NCBI GenBank assembly: GCA_013339895.1
Contig: JABACO010000005.1
Span: forward strand, 12,689,533-12,753,532
Direction: 5' to 3'
DNA: 64,000 nt
Source of the DNA: Ephydatia muelleri
Lineage: Eukaryota > Porifera > Demospongiae > Spongillida > Spongillidae
A program made the translations under genes and the position numbers. Positions 36,147 to 49,000 of this stretch are shown here, one piece after another (position 1 is the stretch's first letter; each line of letters starts with the position of its first letter). A model generated the notes under the pieces. It did no database searches. It was given only the letters and a program-made list of their open reading frames with translations, and was not told the origin of the DNA.

Positions 36147-38299
36147 CTGCATGTAGTAGAGACATAACCAAAACAAACCATTACAACTACGTAAAAAAAA
36201 CAACTTGCATGTATCTTTAAATTGGGGATGAGGCACACATGGATGTATGATATACGTACGTATGTTGTGTGTGTATAACCAGAGTTTAGGGGATTGGAAG
36301 CGGATCACGTGTCAGTGCTATATGAGACATCCGAGGTTGTGGCATAATCACACCTCTAAACCTGTGAAAAGGGGTGGATTTTGGCGAGGTACCGTTGGGA
36401 ATCTCTTAAATGTGCATTTATTCATAGTGAAACGTGACTGACACGTGTATGCTGACTCATAGTATTTGCAACGCATGTGCAAGTGTGCAATATCTGTTCA
36501 ACATGCAGTCTCGAAAGTTGGCTGGGGATTGGTCTGCATTAAGGACGCCAAGTAAGGGAATTGGAAGATAGGCTCACCTTGCTCGAGAACGTCTTCGACG
36601 GTATTGATGAGATCGAGTGAATGAACCCAAAACTACAATGAGGGATTGTACATGTAAGCGAATATTTTTAAAGTGGTATTGTATAGACGAATTCATGCTT
36701 AACGTTTTTATAATCAGCTCATCTAACTCGGATCGCGGGCGAAGTGACTCCCCACGAGCGACAGACGTTGTACCCTTAGTTAGTATACAAACAGTACATG
36801 CCGGCAATGCGTTCTTAATGTTGATAGTTAAAAGAATGACCTGGCAAGAATATTTAGGTACATAACATTGTAATGAAAATATTTGCCCACTATCAGCAGT
36901 TTGGAGGTCTGATGAATCATTGACTTATTAGAGCAAATTAGAGCACCACTTCCACTGCTTTTTGGTAAATACCCTTTGCAAGGTATCTTGGACATTTTGT
37001 GGTACAAAATCTTTACACAAAGATAGAAATATCCTCATATCCTCATAGTTGATTTTTGAACTATATGAAGATAAAAGTCTCACAGATCAAATGTTAACAC
37101 TTGAAATGCACATACCTGAGATGGATCAATCTCATTGCCAGCCATGACCTAAGCCAAGTGCTTGATGTCTAGGCAAATCCTAATCAATTACAGTTCATTA
37201 ATTAATTCAATGCTTACTGAAAATGTTAGTGGAAGCTTTTTCACAATGCACTCTGTAAACTGCAAGTGTAGACAAGGAATGAAAAAATTATACCATCACT
37301 TTCTTTAACTTAATTTTTTTTACCTTGCATACTAATACTCCACAGTCTACAGCATTAGTCTGCCTTATAGTACAGGCCTAAAGCATGAGTATACCATTGA
37401 AGTTTAGAAACAGGTATATAGCATAATAAATTACATTGCACTCTTTTATGGTCCAGGAAGAGATATCTAGTTACTGAATACTGATTGTAGTATTCTTGGG
37501 TCAGGAAATTGCTAAATAATGATAAATGGTCAATTATTGAGTACAAAATAAGTCAGATAACACCTAATGACATGTAATGCATTTCCTTGAATTTCATTGT
37601 AAAAAGAATCATATACAGATACTGATCTGTCATGTATATCAATCACCTGGGTGGGGTGGGGGGGGGTTGGGGGGGTGGGGGAGGAATAACAACCTTGCTC
37701 CATAAATTTACCATTTCAATTTATTACCACAAGAAACCAGTGTTGAGGAATATTGCATGGCATTATTATGTACTTGAAATTAAACATTCCTTTTTCCTAA
37801 CAATTGAAATGCAAGATAAAATTTAATCCTGTAGTTCTTTAACTCAATACCTTGAACCCTGACTTCTTCACTGTGTAGCTATTTGTAGCAACCATGTTGG
37901 AAAAAAAAAAATTCATACACTTCACTTCCTTACCATCAAAAATATAAAATCATAAAAGTTTATGTAATGAACTAGAAACATGTTCCTCTTCAAGTAAATG
38001 CAGATAATAATTTATTATCTGTACTGAAGTGCACTGAAATTATCAGTATAATTTAATCACAATTACACTTACATTATCATCTTGATAACACATCTCACAA
38101 GGGTTTTTATTTGGATGATCAATGATATACTCTACACATTACTATGTGGTCTCATGATGTCATTTCTAGGCCAATGCATATGGCTTACCTAGATTCCTTT
38201 ATCTTCTGTAGCCATGTTAATGACTGGTCACAAAGGATCATAGCACATGAATTTACAGATCTAATAAAAGGAGCTTGCATACCATGCTTTTCAAACAGA
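36147..38299. other. No gene recognised
   Basis: AT-rich DNA with a G-rich stretch at 37648-37683. A 77-codon minus-strand ORF at 36574-36807 starts with ATG and ends in an Arg-rich tail. It may be a 5' exon of the KRBA2-like relic, but I see no motif to support this. Confidence 0.4.
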
Positions 38300-38760
38300 G
38301 TCTCTTCATCGTGCCCTGTGCATCATTAGGAGATAGGCTATAATAATGATGAGCCATTTCACTGCCAATAATGAGTATTGGACCATTGAATCATCTGCAT
38401 TGCTACTGTCAGTAACAATGCAAATTGTGACATTGATCATGGACGCAATCATTTGCACATCTAGATGTGTTCCCCAAGTTCCAGTCTTTGACATGTCAGT
38501 TACTATAGGTAGGATTCCCAGGATGTAGCAGTGACAAAATTAAATAATGAGTTCCATCAGGCTGAAGGGAAATCATTGATTAAAACAGCATGGGAAACAA
38601 TTGCTAACATACTGAGTATGGATTATCTCTCATGAAATTCACCACATCCTGTCTTAAAATGTGATGAAGTTTCCTCATTACCTTCTCTTTCAGCAATTGG
38701 TCACAAATAGCAGTAAACAAACAGTTACCATCACCAGGGACATTGCGACGCACTTTAAGA
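38300..38760 (-). pseudogene. OTU-like cysteine protease domain
   Basis: Minus strand near 38740-38620: VPGDGNCLFTAICDQLL, matching the catalytic Asp-Gly-Asn-Cys block of OTU proteases. Near 38490: WGTHLDVQMIASMINVTICI, matching the second conserved OTU segment. The two parts are in separate frames or exons; the catalytic His region beyond 38330 is unclear. It most likely belongs to the Ginger1-like element. Confidence 0.7.
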
Positions 38761-39599
38761 CCAAAATGACTGATATTATAGAATGCCTATCTGTATTCAC
38801 ATCAGCATGGTGCTCATTCATAAGCTGGTAAAATTTTGGAGTTTCTTGTTGCTTTACAGTTGCTATTATAAATAACCATGAAACATTGATATGTAAAAAG
38901 AAAAATTATATATTCTGTACATCCAAAAATAGCATTATACAGTATGATCATTTTTTGTAATGCTTACATTGACTGCAACCTGCTGAACTGCTTAACAGAA
39001 CATCCTCTGTAAATAATGTTCGAGTCCCACCATCTGTTTTATCTGGTACATCATCTGATAATAAATGAAAAGGTTTTTTGCAATACGAGAGTCATCTACT
39101 GCATGAGATTAAACATAAATGGGAAAGTTCATCAAATACCTTCTTGTACTTCTATGCATAGTTTAGTACCGAATATATTGATCTTCATTTGAGATCCTTT
39201 CTTTAAAAGTGAAAAAGCCATCTGTATAGAATGGGTCTAAATACTAATTAAAATTTATACCTTCACATTCAGCAGAAGAACATTTTGATACAACATCAGT
39301 GTCTTGTTCCTTAAGGTTGCTGTTGGGCTGATATTTGTTGTCTTTTCTATTTGATTCTGACTCAATGCATTGCATGGCTTCATCTGCACCACAGTCTAAC
39401 ATTACATTGCAAACTTTAATACAAAAAGTTGTGTATTGTATAAATTTGGAGGTACCTTCAAGCTCCATTAATTTCAATTCAAATGGAGGTATAAACTTCT
39501 TAACATTCCTAACTGAGTGCTTTACTTAAAGTTCCACTTCTTTCATGTTTACAAGGGAAACCTTTGCGAAGAATTTTACGTAGCCATACCTATTAATAA

Positions 39600-40230
39600 T
39601 ATATGCACTACAATACATACCTGCCCTCTGGCTGAAATAGATCTAACTGTGTATGGTCCAAGATATCTTGGACTAAGTTTATCTCCCTTTCTCTCTTCCT
39701 TCTGTTCTTTAGAAGCACCTTATCACCAACTTTTATTGCTGATGCTTTTTTAATTGTGCTTTGATGTTTGCGATGTAACTCTATCTGCTTTGTTTGAGAA
39801 TTGGTAATCCTTCACCTAGTACATAGATGAAAAACAACAGGATCGCCATATTCTTAATAAACCATTGCTGTAAATAATGTCAAGCATGAGAACTAACCTT
39901 TTCTATTAATTTTGATCGGTAAGCCACTAAGTTTTGATGATGAAATTCATCCATTGGTTTGTTTACCATTGTTTGCATGAAGTGTATGCTGAAGAGGCAT
40001 TGTGACTTTTCTACCAAATGCAATTTCATAGGGAGAATATTTAATTGAATACTGATCTGAAGTGCAAATGGCAAATAAGACAGACTCCAATGCTTTGTCC
40101 CATTCATCACTGCAATCAGAAATATTGTCTGATTCATGCGTTCACATAATCCGTTTGACTGTGGATAGTAAGCAGAAGTGATTCAATGATCCATTTCAAA
40201 GCTGTTGCAAAGACAATCTACAATCTAGGA
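39600..40230 (-). pseudogene. Integrase C-terminal core and GPY/F module
   Basis: Near 40190-40120: ITSAYYPQSNGLCERM, the integrase segment holding the catalytic Glu. Near 40050: YSPYEIAFGRKV-like residues. Near 39750-39640: KVGDKVLLKNRRKR then LSPRYLGPYTVRSI, the GPY/F-type module, with a one-base frame change between and a GT donor after it. Stops interrupt other parts. Confidence 0.7.
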
Positions 40231-40264
40231 ATGGAATGAAATGCAAACAATGAACAATGCAAAC

Positions 40265-41758
40265 CATCCATGTGACACCCCAAACCGGCTAAATATTTCA
40301 TATCTTGCTATAGGATGTGTTGTGGTAAGGTCATGGAAAAATTGCTGGTAAACTCAATGATGTTATTCCTCCAGTCAAACCATCTAATCTCAAAAAACCA
40401 GTTTGGTTTCATGTCAAGACGTTCTACCTGTTCTCAGTTTCTAGCTACGCTAAATGATTGAACATTGGCTGTAAACAATCATGCTAATGTTGATGCTGTC
40501 TATATTGATTTCGCTAAAGCTTTTGACTCCATTTCTCACGTTAAACTGATTCATGCTTATGGTATTGATACAAATTTGCTTAACTGGATATCAAATTTTC
40601 TTAGTGAACGTACACAATCTGTTTACATTGGAAATACCTTTTCAAAGTTTCTTCCAGTGCTCAGTGGAGTCCCTCAGGGCTCAGTCCTTGGTCCTTTTCT
40701 ATTTGTGTTATTTATAAATGATCTTCCTGACTGTATGACGTTTCCAGTAGAAACCAAAATTTTTGCAGATGACACAAGAATTTATTGTACTCATTCTATC
40801 CATCAATCTCCTATATTTACAGATAGCTTGTCATCTTTTTGTGATTGGTCAAAAAAAAAATGGCAACTTACTGAACATTACTTATCACACATGTAATTAC
40901 ATTTGTTTTGGAAATCTTAAAATCCCATTTCCCCAATACACATTTGGTGATAGTATTCTGCCAAGGGTAAATTGTGTCACTGATCTTGGTGTTGTTTTTG
41001 CTTCTGACCTCAAACCAAGTGTCCAGTGTTCACATATAGCTGCGAAGGCTTTTCCGTCTTTCTAAGGTTTTCTAACTTCTGATGTATCTATCTTGATCCT
41101 AGCCTACAAAATTTATGTTCGTCCCTGCGAAGGCTTTTTCGTCTTTCTAAGGTTTTCTAACTTCTGATGTATCTATCTTGATCCTAGCCTACAAAATTTA
41201 TGTTCGTCCCTGTGAAGGCTTTTCCGTCTTTCTTTGTTAATGAAAGGTTTTCTAACTTCTGATGTATCTATCTTGATCCTAGCCTACAAAATTTATGTTC
41301 GTCCCATACTGGAGTACAACTCTCCTGTCTGGAATCCTGGCTTATTTCTGATATTAAGTGTGTAGAAAGAGTGCAGCGTTACTTCACTCATGCCCTTTGT
41401 AAGCGAGTTGGGCTTTCTCATCTGTGTTATTCTATACGACTGCAATCTTCGGTCACTGGAATACAGAAGTGTGTATTGTGAGTGCTACAATATTGTGTAT
41501 AAGCTGGTAGATTTACCAGTGGAAGATTTTTTTCTCATTGACTTCAACTACCACAATCTACAGGGACACTCCCTTAAATTGAAACCCATTGGTAGCTTGT
41601 CAGTCTACAGTTGTACGTATAATTTTTTCTCGCAACGAGTTATAAAAGTGTGGAACTCATTACCATCCAATGTTATTGAAGCCACAAGTCTCGATGCCTT
41701 CAAGTCACGCCTGTGTAAAATTGACTTATCAAGTGTTTGTAAAGTGTATCATTTCTAG
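40265..41758 (+). mobile_element. 5'-truncated LINE (CR1/L2-like), reverse transcriptase and 3' end
   Basis: Reverse transcriptase motifs in order: ISKNQFGFMSRRST near 40390, [13 protein letters not shown] near 40510, [14 protein letters not shown] near 40670 and [10 protein letters not shown] near 40770. The C-terminal signature (FFSQRVIKVWNSLPSNV) is near 41630. It is broken by an in-frame TGA at about 40459, an A-run frame change near 40855 and three tandem copies of an 85-95-bp unit. No endonuclease part is present. The 3' end leads directly into a TCAA/AAGC repeat, as expected for CR1/L2-type LINEs that end in short tandem repeats rather than poly(A). Confidence 0.85.
41041..41305 (+). 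repeat. 85-bp tandem triplication inside the LINE
   Basis: Units at 41041-41125, 41126-41210 and 41211-41305 (the last with a 10-bp insertion), each beginning TGCGAAGGCTTTTCCGTC or a one-base variant and ending ATGTTCGTCCC. Confidence 0.92.
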
Positions 41759-41821
41759 CAGGGAAAAAAATAAGTGCATGTACATGCCATTATTTACCTC
41801 AGTGTACTTTTTTGCACCTGT

Positions 41822-42454
<633 letters not shown>

Positions 42455-42556
42455 TGATGACTGTGTGTAAGCAAACCACCACACATTTGGTTGCTGTGGG
42501 TTACTGTGTCACCTGTTAGATTATGATCAAGGTGTATGGACAGCCTTTGTGGCTAG

Positions 42557-43254
42557 ATGGCACACACACTGTCTCTTCCAAGCACACGTAAACTTTTGCA
42601 CAAATATTCACAAATTCTCTTCCCTGATCTAGCTGTAACAATATCTCCTGCACCAAACCTACAGTATAAGGAATATAAGAACGTTGCTACACTGATAGCA
42701 TTTTTGTTGGGCAAAGCAGCTGCTTCAGGCCACTTTGAGAAGTAATCTGTAGAAACGATTATATATATAGCAATTTCCCTGAGGTGAGGGGACCTATGAT
42801 ATCCACTTCCCACATTTCCCATAAACCTGTCACAGGTACAGGCTGTAGATCTAGCGTTGGGCATTTCACAGATGGATTCATCCCTTGGCATTGAGATATC
42901 TGATAGAAGAAATTACTGTTCAGAAGTATAAATGCGCGAGGACAGAATCGCGTACCCATTTACGGATGTCCAGGTGTACTTGGCCAATAGTACTGCTTCA
43001 TTCTGCCTTCGGTCTCTGTCCTGATGCCCACCACTCGACGACGCATGACACTCAGTAAAAGCCCGTCTTCTGTCTATGTCTCCGAAAAGGACAATCCGTT
43101 TACTTTCTTGTTTTATGTAATACATTGTACTTGTATCTCCGTCAACCTGGACGTCTAACGTCATCCGTAGCCCCGAAGGGGTAGCTGCCTTCTGCAAGGT
43201 AGACTTTGACCTGCGACAGGGTTCATCACAAACACTTTGCCGACAACTCTCCAT
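42557..43254 (-). pseudogene. Integrase zinc-binding and catalytic-core relic
   Basis: Minus strand: GGHQDRDR near 43020, QYYWPS-like residues near 42990 (shifted frame) and IRKWVRDSV near 42955 (another frame) make a scrambled zinc-binding domain. VDIIGPL near 42790 and STDYFSKWPEAAAL near 42750 are the first catalytic segment. DQGREF-like residues near 42625 are the second. At least three single-base frame changes. Part of the Ginger1-like relic. Confidence 0.7.
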
Positions 43255-43324
43255 TTCACACGGCTGTCAAATCGAGCTAGTTTCTGATGCACGTGGACAA
43301 GCGTATAATAAATTCGGACAGTTC

Positions 43325-43351
43325 GGGGGGGGGGGGGGGGGGGGGGGGGGG
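43325..43351. repeat. Poly-G run
   Basis: 27 G in a row; the exact length is doubtful. Confidence 0.9.
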
Positions 43352-43928
43352 CTCAATTCCTTAGGGCCGGTTTAATTGATTTTGTGCATCCAGGGATTTC
43401 GGTCCGGGGTGGGGACCGAGTTCCCTAGGGAAGTGGGCCTCCGGACTGAAAATTCGGGGGGACCGAGTTCCCTGTGACACCGGCCAATTATTTGCAGAAT
43501 TGTAACATACCTACTATATCTCGTTTGATGCGGAAAGCAGTCGACAGCTTATGAAAGCCATGGGTGATTCAGATAGCATCGAAATCCGGGCCGAATTTGA
43601 ACTGCCCCACCGCTATTTTGACTCTCTCCACGAGGCATTAGATGCTCTGCGAGCCGTACGCAGACTAATAATGCCGTCACAAGACGATTTTTCCATTCCC
43701 GAATCCGATGAGACGCACGGCGGTTTGCTCTCATTGAACGCCATGGAAAGTAGGCCCTCCGCCTCGAAAAAATGATTTACGTGCCCCATAGCAACGAACC
43801 TGACAACCGATGTCCTTTAGAACCAGCTATGTCGTAAAACGCATTAACACTTAAAAGCCATACTAGAAGCGATAAACACCTCTGATCTTTATTTTAAAGC
43901 GGGTGAAATAGCAGATGAATTCAAGCAA

Positions 43929-44095
43929 GTGAGAAAGGGTGAGCCTAGTACGCCGGAGACAGAGAGAGAGAAAAACAAGGGGGTAAGAGGAGAATACAAG
44001 CCTGGGCTGAGGTGCTATAACTGCTGGGAGGAGGGTCATGTAAAGGCTAAGTGCCCGAAACCTACTATTGTGTTCCATAAAGGCTGGCGCCAGAC
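43929..44095 (+). pseudogene. Gag zinc-knuckle fragment
   Basis: The frame holds one canonical CX2CX4HX4C knuckle (residues from CYNC to KCP at about 44020-44060) after a charged linker. It is cut at 44095 by the TIR element. Confidence 0.8.
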
Positions 44096-44225
44096 CATAG
44101 ATTATATACGAAGGGATTGGAAACGGGGGTTGTTAACACCAATTAGCAGGTTCCATCATCGTTGGACCGGAAGATCTATTAATATGTGCGTGCGTCTCAG
44201 AAAAACATAAGTGCCGTAAGCCCTT

Positions 44226-44616
44226 GTGCTCCCGCCACGTATAGATTCAAAGGAATTACTGCTTGATGCAATCGTTGAAGTTTTGAAGGACAGCTCCTTC
44301 AATTCAAAAGCCCCAAAAGCAGTAGAAGCTATTCAAGCAGCTACCCAATTACACGAGTGGTGTAAACAGCAAAACAACGAGCCACCTCTGATAGCATTTG
44401 CTGAAGATCTGGTAGCGAGCCTTCACAAGCTGCTTGAAAAAAGTGTATCGCGATCACGTCTCAATAGACAGAATGTGGGGAATGTATTATTCCAAGGTGC
44501 TTCTCCATAGCTCCAAACTACCAAAGGTTCTGAATGCTGTTTGGGCTTGTTCCTCTCATAACGTTTGGTGCTGCTCAGTCTTAGTGGACGGTGCCCTGAC
44601 AAAAATTTTAAAGTGA
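44226..44616 (+). pseudogene. Unrecognised ORF inside the nested TIR element
   Basis: 44226-44510 encodes a helical, Glu/Ala/Leu-rich stretch (KELLLDAIVEVLKDSSF, APKAVEAIQAATQLHEW, IAFAEDLVASLHKLLEK). A second frame from 44434 continues plausibly (DRMWGMYYSKVLLHSSKLP), implying a one-base break near 44440. I do not recognise the family; it may be a captured host gene piece. Confidence 0.45.
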
Positions 44617-45559
44617 GTCAGATACATCGCCCGTTCAAGTTGCACCCGCCCCCTGCAATGGCGCCTACGAACACGTGTCTTCGTCAACGCACAGATAATG
44701 CGTTTCGAGTCAGTTCACTTGGTCTGTCACAGTCGTTTGTTAGAAATTTAGTTCTCTTTAGGGAAAAGTAATACAAACCCACCAACAACAACAGCTAGGA
44801 CCGCTAAATGCCCACAACCACCACCCTATAAAAACGGGCTTTTTCGCGTCTTGTACGCTGGCGCAACGAACACAATGGATTTAACCTATCGCCGTTTGTG
44901 AAGCTCATTTAGTTGCTTCTGAATCAACTTAAAACGGATTTTTATCTCTAACGCGGTGATTTAAAAATGCCCACAACCAAGCTGGTCGCAGATTACGCTA
45001 TAATCCTCGTAAAAATGATTGTCAGAGCCCCGGAACCACTATAACTCAAAACGTACCCCTTGTTGGAACAGAAAGCAGTCACTATTACACAGTGCTTGAG
45101 GACAATAAGAGGCAGAACAACGAAAATACGCCCGTCGTCACGTAATTAAAGGTGTCATCCATTCCAACGATGACGGCCCGCGGATCGGCCTATACATATA
45201 TATACATGGAACGTTCTATACGAAAATGGGTCTTGTGGATTTCATATTATAACATAAAATTTAAATCGATATATCTTCCGTCATATTATCGCTAACGGGT
45301 TCCTATTTTTAACACAACATACCACACCATTACTATATGTGAAAATCCATTTTGGTGTCTTACACATGTGGGGTACTGACGTTACAAGGTCCGATACCCC
45401 GTAGGATTCAAAACGGCCACATCTTCAGGTAGGAGTGTCCAAATCGGTTCAAAATGGGTACCTATGTAGAAGAGCCCTACCGCTATTGATTTGTTCTGTT
45501 CGTTAATTTTTGCTTTATCCGTTATGGAGATACAAGTGTGCAAAGAAATCGCATATTTC

Positions 45560-45640
45560 CCGGGCGTTACGCGCCATTAACATATTACGAGGACGTTCTC
45601 GAAGCCAGTCGTAATACGTTAATGGCGCGTAACGCCCACG
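45560..45640. repeat. Hairpin GGGCGTTACGCGCCATTAAC
   Basis: Arms of about 30 bp (GGGCGTTACGCGCCATTAAC and GTTAATGGCGCGTAACGCCC) with a loop near 45590-45612. Confidence 0.85.
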
Positions 45641-45843
45641 TGATCCGTTTCCAATCCCTTCGTATATAATCTATGGCCAGACTAAGTCGGCTGGAGGGGT
45701 GTATCGTAAAGGAAGTGTTGAGGGGCGCCAAGTTGAAGGGATACTCCTAGACACGGGGTGCGCACGAACGAAGGAAAGAGTTAGTGCCAGCGGAGAAAAT
45801 CCTCATGGGTGATAATTCGTTGTGCTCATGGTGACACGGTTCT

Positions 45844-45848
45844 GTACC
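45844..45848. other. 5-bp target duplication GTACC, left
   Basis: Matches GTACC at 50555-50559 on the far side of the LTR retrotransposon. Confidence 0.9.
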
Positions 45849-46032
45849 TGTTGTGTTTCTGAACACACCAAAGATTATTTTAATGAAAGTTACAGCGACA
45901 GAGAACAAGAACACTAAATAACGCACACTCGTATAATGAAGAATTGAACCACACGTGCCTAACAGTACTTTATAAGGGCAAATTCATAGAATGTTCTAGA
46001 ATCTATGAATACACTTATAATTAACCATAACA
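45849..46032 (-). repeat. 3' LTR (184 bp)
   Basis: On the plus strand it reads TGTTGTGTTT to AACCATAACA, with TG/CA ends. It differs from the other LTR only by T at 45969 versus C at 50491, as far as I can compare by eye. Confidence 0.95.
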
Positions 46033-46077
46033 CCTTCCCGCTAGCCTTGAGGTTCCCGGAATGAAAGGATAGTTGTT

Positions 46078-49000
46078 TCACGTGTGAAGTCTTGCTGACC
46101 TCCTAGGATTCCCGGGACCATACTCTGTACCCGTGGGAAGACGAGGGTTACGAGTAGACCTCTTTGGTATGGCTTGAGGTAAGGGAGGAATATGTGTTGC
46201 CGCCTTAGTCCCCTCTTCCGAATGGGCTGTGTCATGACGTACCCCTGAGGGCTGGTCAGTAGCAGTAGTAGTTTCCCATGTGGGGAAGGATGATGGAGTT
46301 TCCCTGGGATCTGCATCTTCATGAACACCATACCTTGGCCTCAGTTGCTCAATGTGACGTCGCCACGTACTTCCCTTTGGGAGAACTCGAACGTTCACAC
46401 TGCGGGTACCAAATACTTTCGTGACCACGGCTGGAACCCATCTAGGGTCCTTGTCTCGCCTTGGGCCACAATACAGGGCATAACACGGCATTCCCACCTT
46501 GAAAATGTGAAGAACTGCTTGTTGGTCACTGATTTCCTCCGCTTGTGATTTTGTGGCTTCTCTTGCTTGCCGTCCCTGAACAATATGTGCAGGTGAAGGA
46601 AGCAGGATATCAATTTTGCTCCGTATTTGCCGACCGTTGAGAAACTCGCTTGGCGAATATCCCACTACCAGAGGCGTCCTACGGTACTGCATGAGGAACT
46701 GTTGAAGAGCAGACTTAGGTGGGAGCGAGGACTTCACAAGAGCTCTTTTGAAGGTCTGCACCAGACGCTCTGCTGCTCCATTTGTAGCAGGGTGATAGGG
46801 TGCACCTGTGAGGTGAATGATACCCCTTTCCCGACACCATGCTTGAAATTCTTCCGACGAGAAGGTTGTAGCATTGTCAGAAACGATGGCGTGCGGGTAG
46901 CCGAAATGGGCGAAGTCCTCTTCCAACAAGTCTGTCGTAGCTTTAGTTGACGTTGAAGTAGTGGGATGAATACATGAGTATTTGGAATACGCATCCACTA
47001 GTACCAACCAATTGGTTCCCAGAAAATTAATGGCATGATCTACATGGATTCAGCTCCACGGTTTCTCCGGTAGCATCCACGGGTGGTTAGCGGGCTTGGC
47101 AGGTTTGGTCTGGTGTTCTGCACAGGTTTGGCACCGATGGCATTGATTTGTGATGTCTGTATCAATCCCGGGCCAATATACTGCTGTGCGTGCCAGTTGT
47201 TTCATTCGCTGAATCCCAAAATGGCCTAGATGAAGTAGTTCCAGGACTTGTGGTTGAAGAGTGGGCGGAATAACAACTCTTGTTCCATGAAGTAGGCACC
47301 CATGCACTGTGGACAGTGACACTGAAAGTTTCCTGAACTGTTCCACTGAATACTCCTGTGCTTGGTCGTCTGGCATGGCCTTCACTGGCCATCCTTCTCT
47401 GCAGTACCTCATTACATTTGCGATTACAGGGTCTTTGGCAGATTCCTTCGCCAGAACACCAGGATCTGCTGGGTTCAACTGCAGACTGATGACTTTGATA
47501 GTGCATACTGTGTCAATATCTGCCTCACTTTCCTCACTATCAAATGTCGCATCTGGCCCCGCTGGAAGGCGACTGACTGCATCTGCATTGCCGTGATCTG
47601 CAGTTCTTCTGTACTCGATGGAGTAGTCATATTGGCTGAGCATCAGTGCCCATCTCGCCAGTCTGTTGGCTGCCAGTGCTGGAGTTGCCTTGGTGGGACC
47701 AAATAATGCAATCAGTGGTCTGTGATCAGTCACCAGGATGAAGCGTCGGCCATAGAGAAATTGATGAAATTTCTTAAGAGAGAAGACGATAGCTAAGGCT
47801 TCCTTTTGAATTTGGCTATATCACCGCTGAGTGTCTGTGAGTGTCTTTGAAATGTTTGCGATCAGTTGCTCACTGCCATCTGCGTAGCGGTGGAATAAAA
47901 CGGCCCCGAGACCCACTTCCGATGCGTCACATGATACCCCCACAAGAAGTGAAGGATCAAAATGGGCCAGAACTGTGTCAGCACAAAGCATGTCCTTCAG
48001 CTTCTGAAATGTTGCCTGCTCTTCTGAACCCCATTTCCATTGGATCCCCTTTTTCGTTAGCCTGTAGAGTGGATCAGTGATGGTGGCCAGATTGGATAGG
48101 AACTTGTTGTAGAATTGAACCGATCCAAGAAAAGAGCGAAGGCTGCTGACATCTGTAGGAGCCGGCATACTCACAACTGCGTCAACTTTGTGCCCCTTCG
48201 CAATACCGTGGTTAGATATAATGAATCCCAGGTATTCAACAGACGGCTGTGCAAACGAACATTTCTCCAGACGACACCTTAGCCCCCTTTCTTGCAGTCG
48301 CCGAAACAGTGCCCGAAGGTTTTGGAGGTGGCTTGAAGCTGTGTCACCACTGACTAGAATGTCATCTAGGCAGACACAAACACCCTGAAGATCGGCTGTC
48401 ATCTTGTCCATGACTTCTTGAAAGTACCCTGGAGCAGAGCTAATGCCGAAGGGAAGCCGACATTGTAGCAACACACCTCTGTGTGTACTGAGAGCAAGAC
48501 GTTTCTGGCTTTCCGGACCCAACTTGATTTGGTTGTATGCATCTGCCAGATCTACCTTCGAAAATCCATAACCGCCAGACAGTTTCCGCATTAAATCATC
48601 AGGAAGACGCATACGATAGCGGTGTGTCTCCAATTGTGAATTGACAGTTACAGAATAGTCTCCGCACACCCGTATCTTTGCTGGCTGGCCAAGGGCACCT
48701 TTCTTTCGAATAGGGACGACCGGTGTACCGTAATCATTAAACTGCACAGGCTTCCATACACCTTTAGCAATTCCAGCCTCGTAAGCTTGATTCAGGTCGT
48801 CTTGAATTGCGAATGGAACGGTACGTGGTTTACAGAAAACTGGTGCCGCATTCTCCTTGAACTTCACTTCCAGTTCAAAACCTGTTAAACACCCAAATTC
48901 TTTCTTGAATAAATCCGGAAATTCTTCACAGAGCCCTTGACATGCCATTTGGAGTTGGGCATCTGGTTGGAGATTCTCAAAAACCGGTTTGACCGAGAAG

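Larger units (their letters stand above)
44096..45675. mobile_element. TIR element nested in the retroelement (1580 bp)
   Basis: Ends CATAGATTATATACGAAGGG and its complement CCCTTCGTATATAATCTATG; inverted repeat at least 30 bp. A 7-bp duplication GCCAGAC is present at 44089-44095 and 45676-45682. Inside is one ORF piece (44226-44510) and a hairpin (45560-45640). No transposase was recognised, so it is probably non-autonomous. Superfamily not assigned; a 7-8-bp duplication would fit hAT or related families. Confidence 0.8.
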
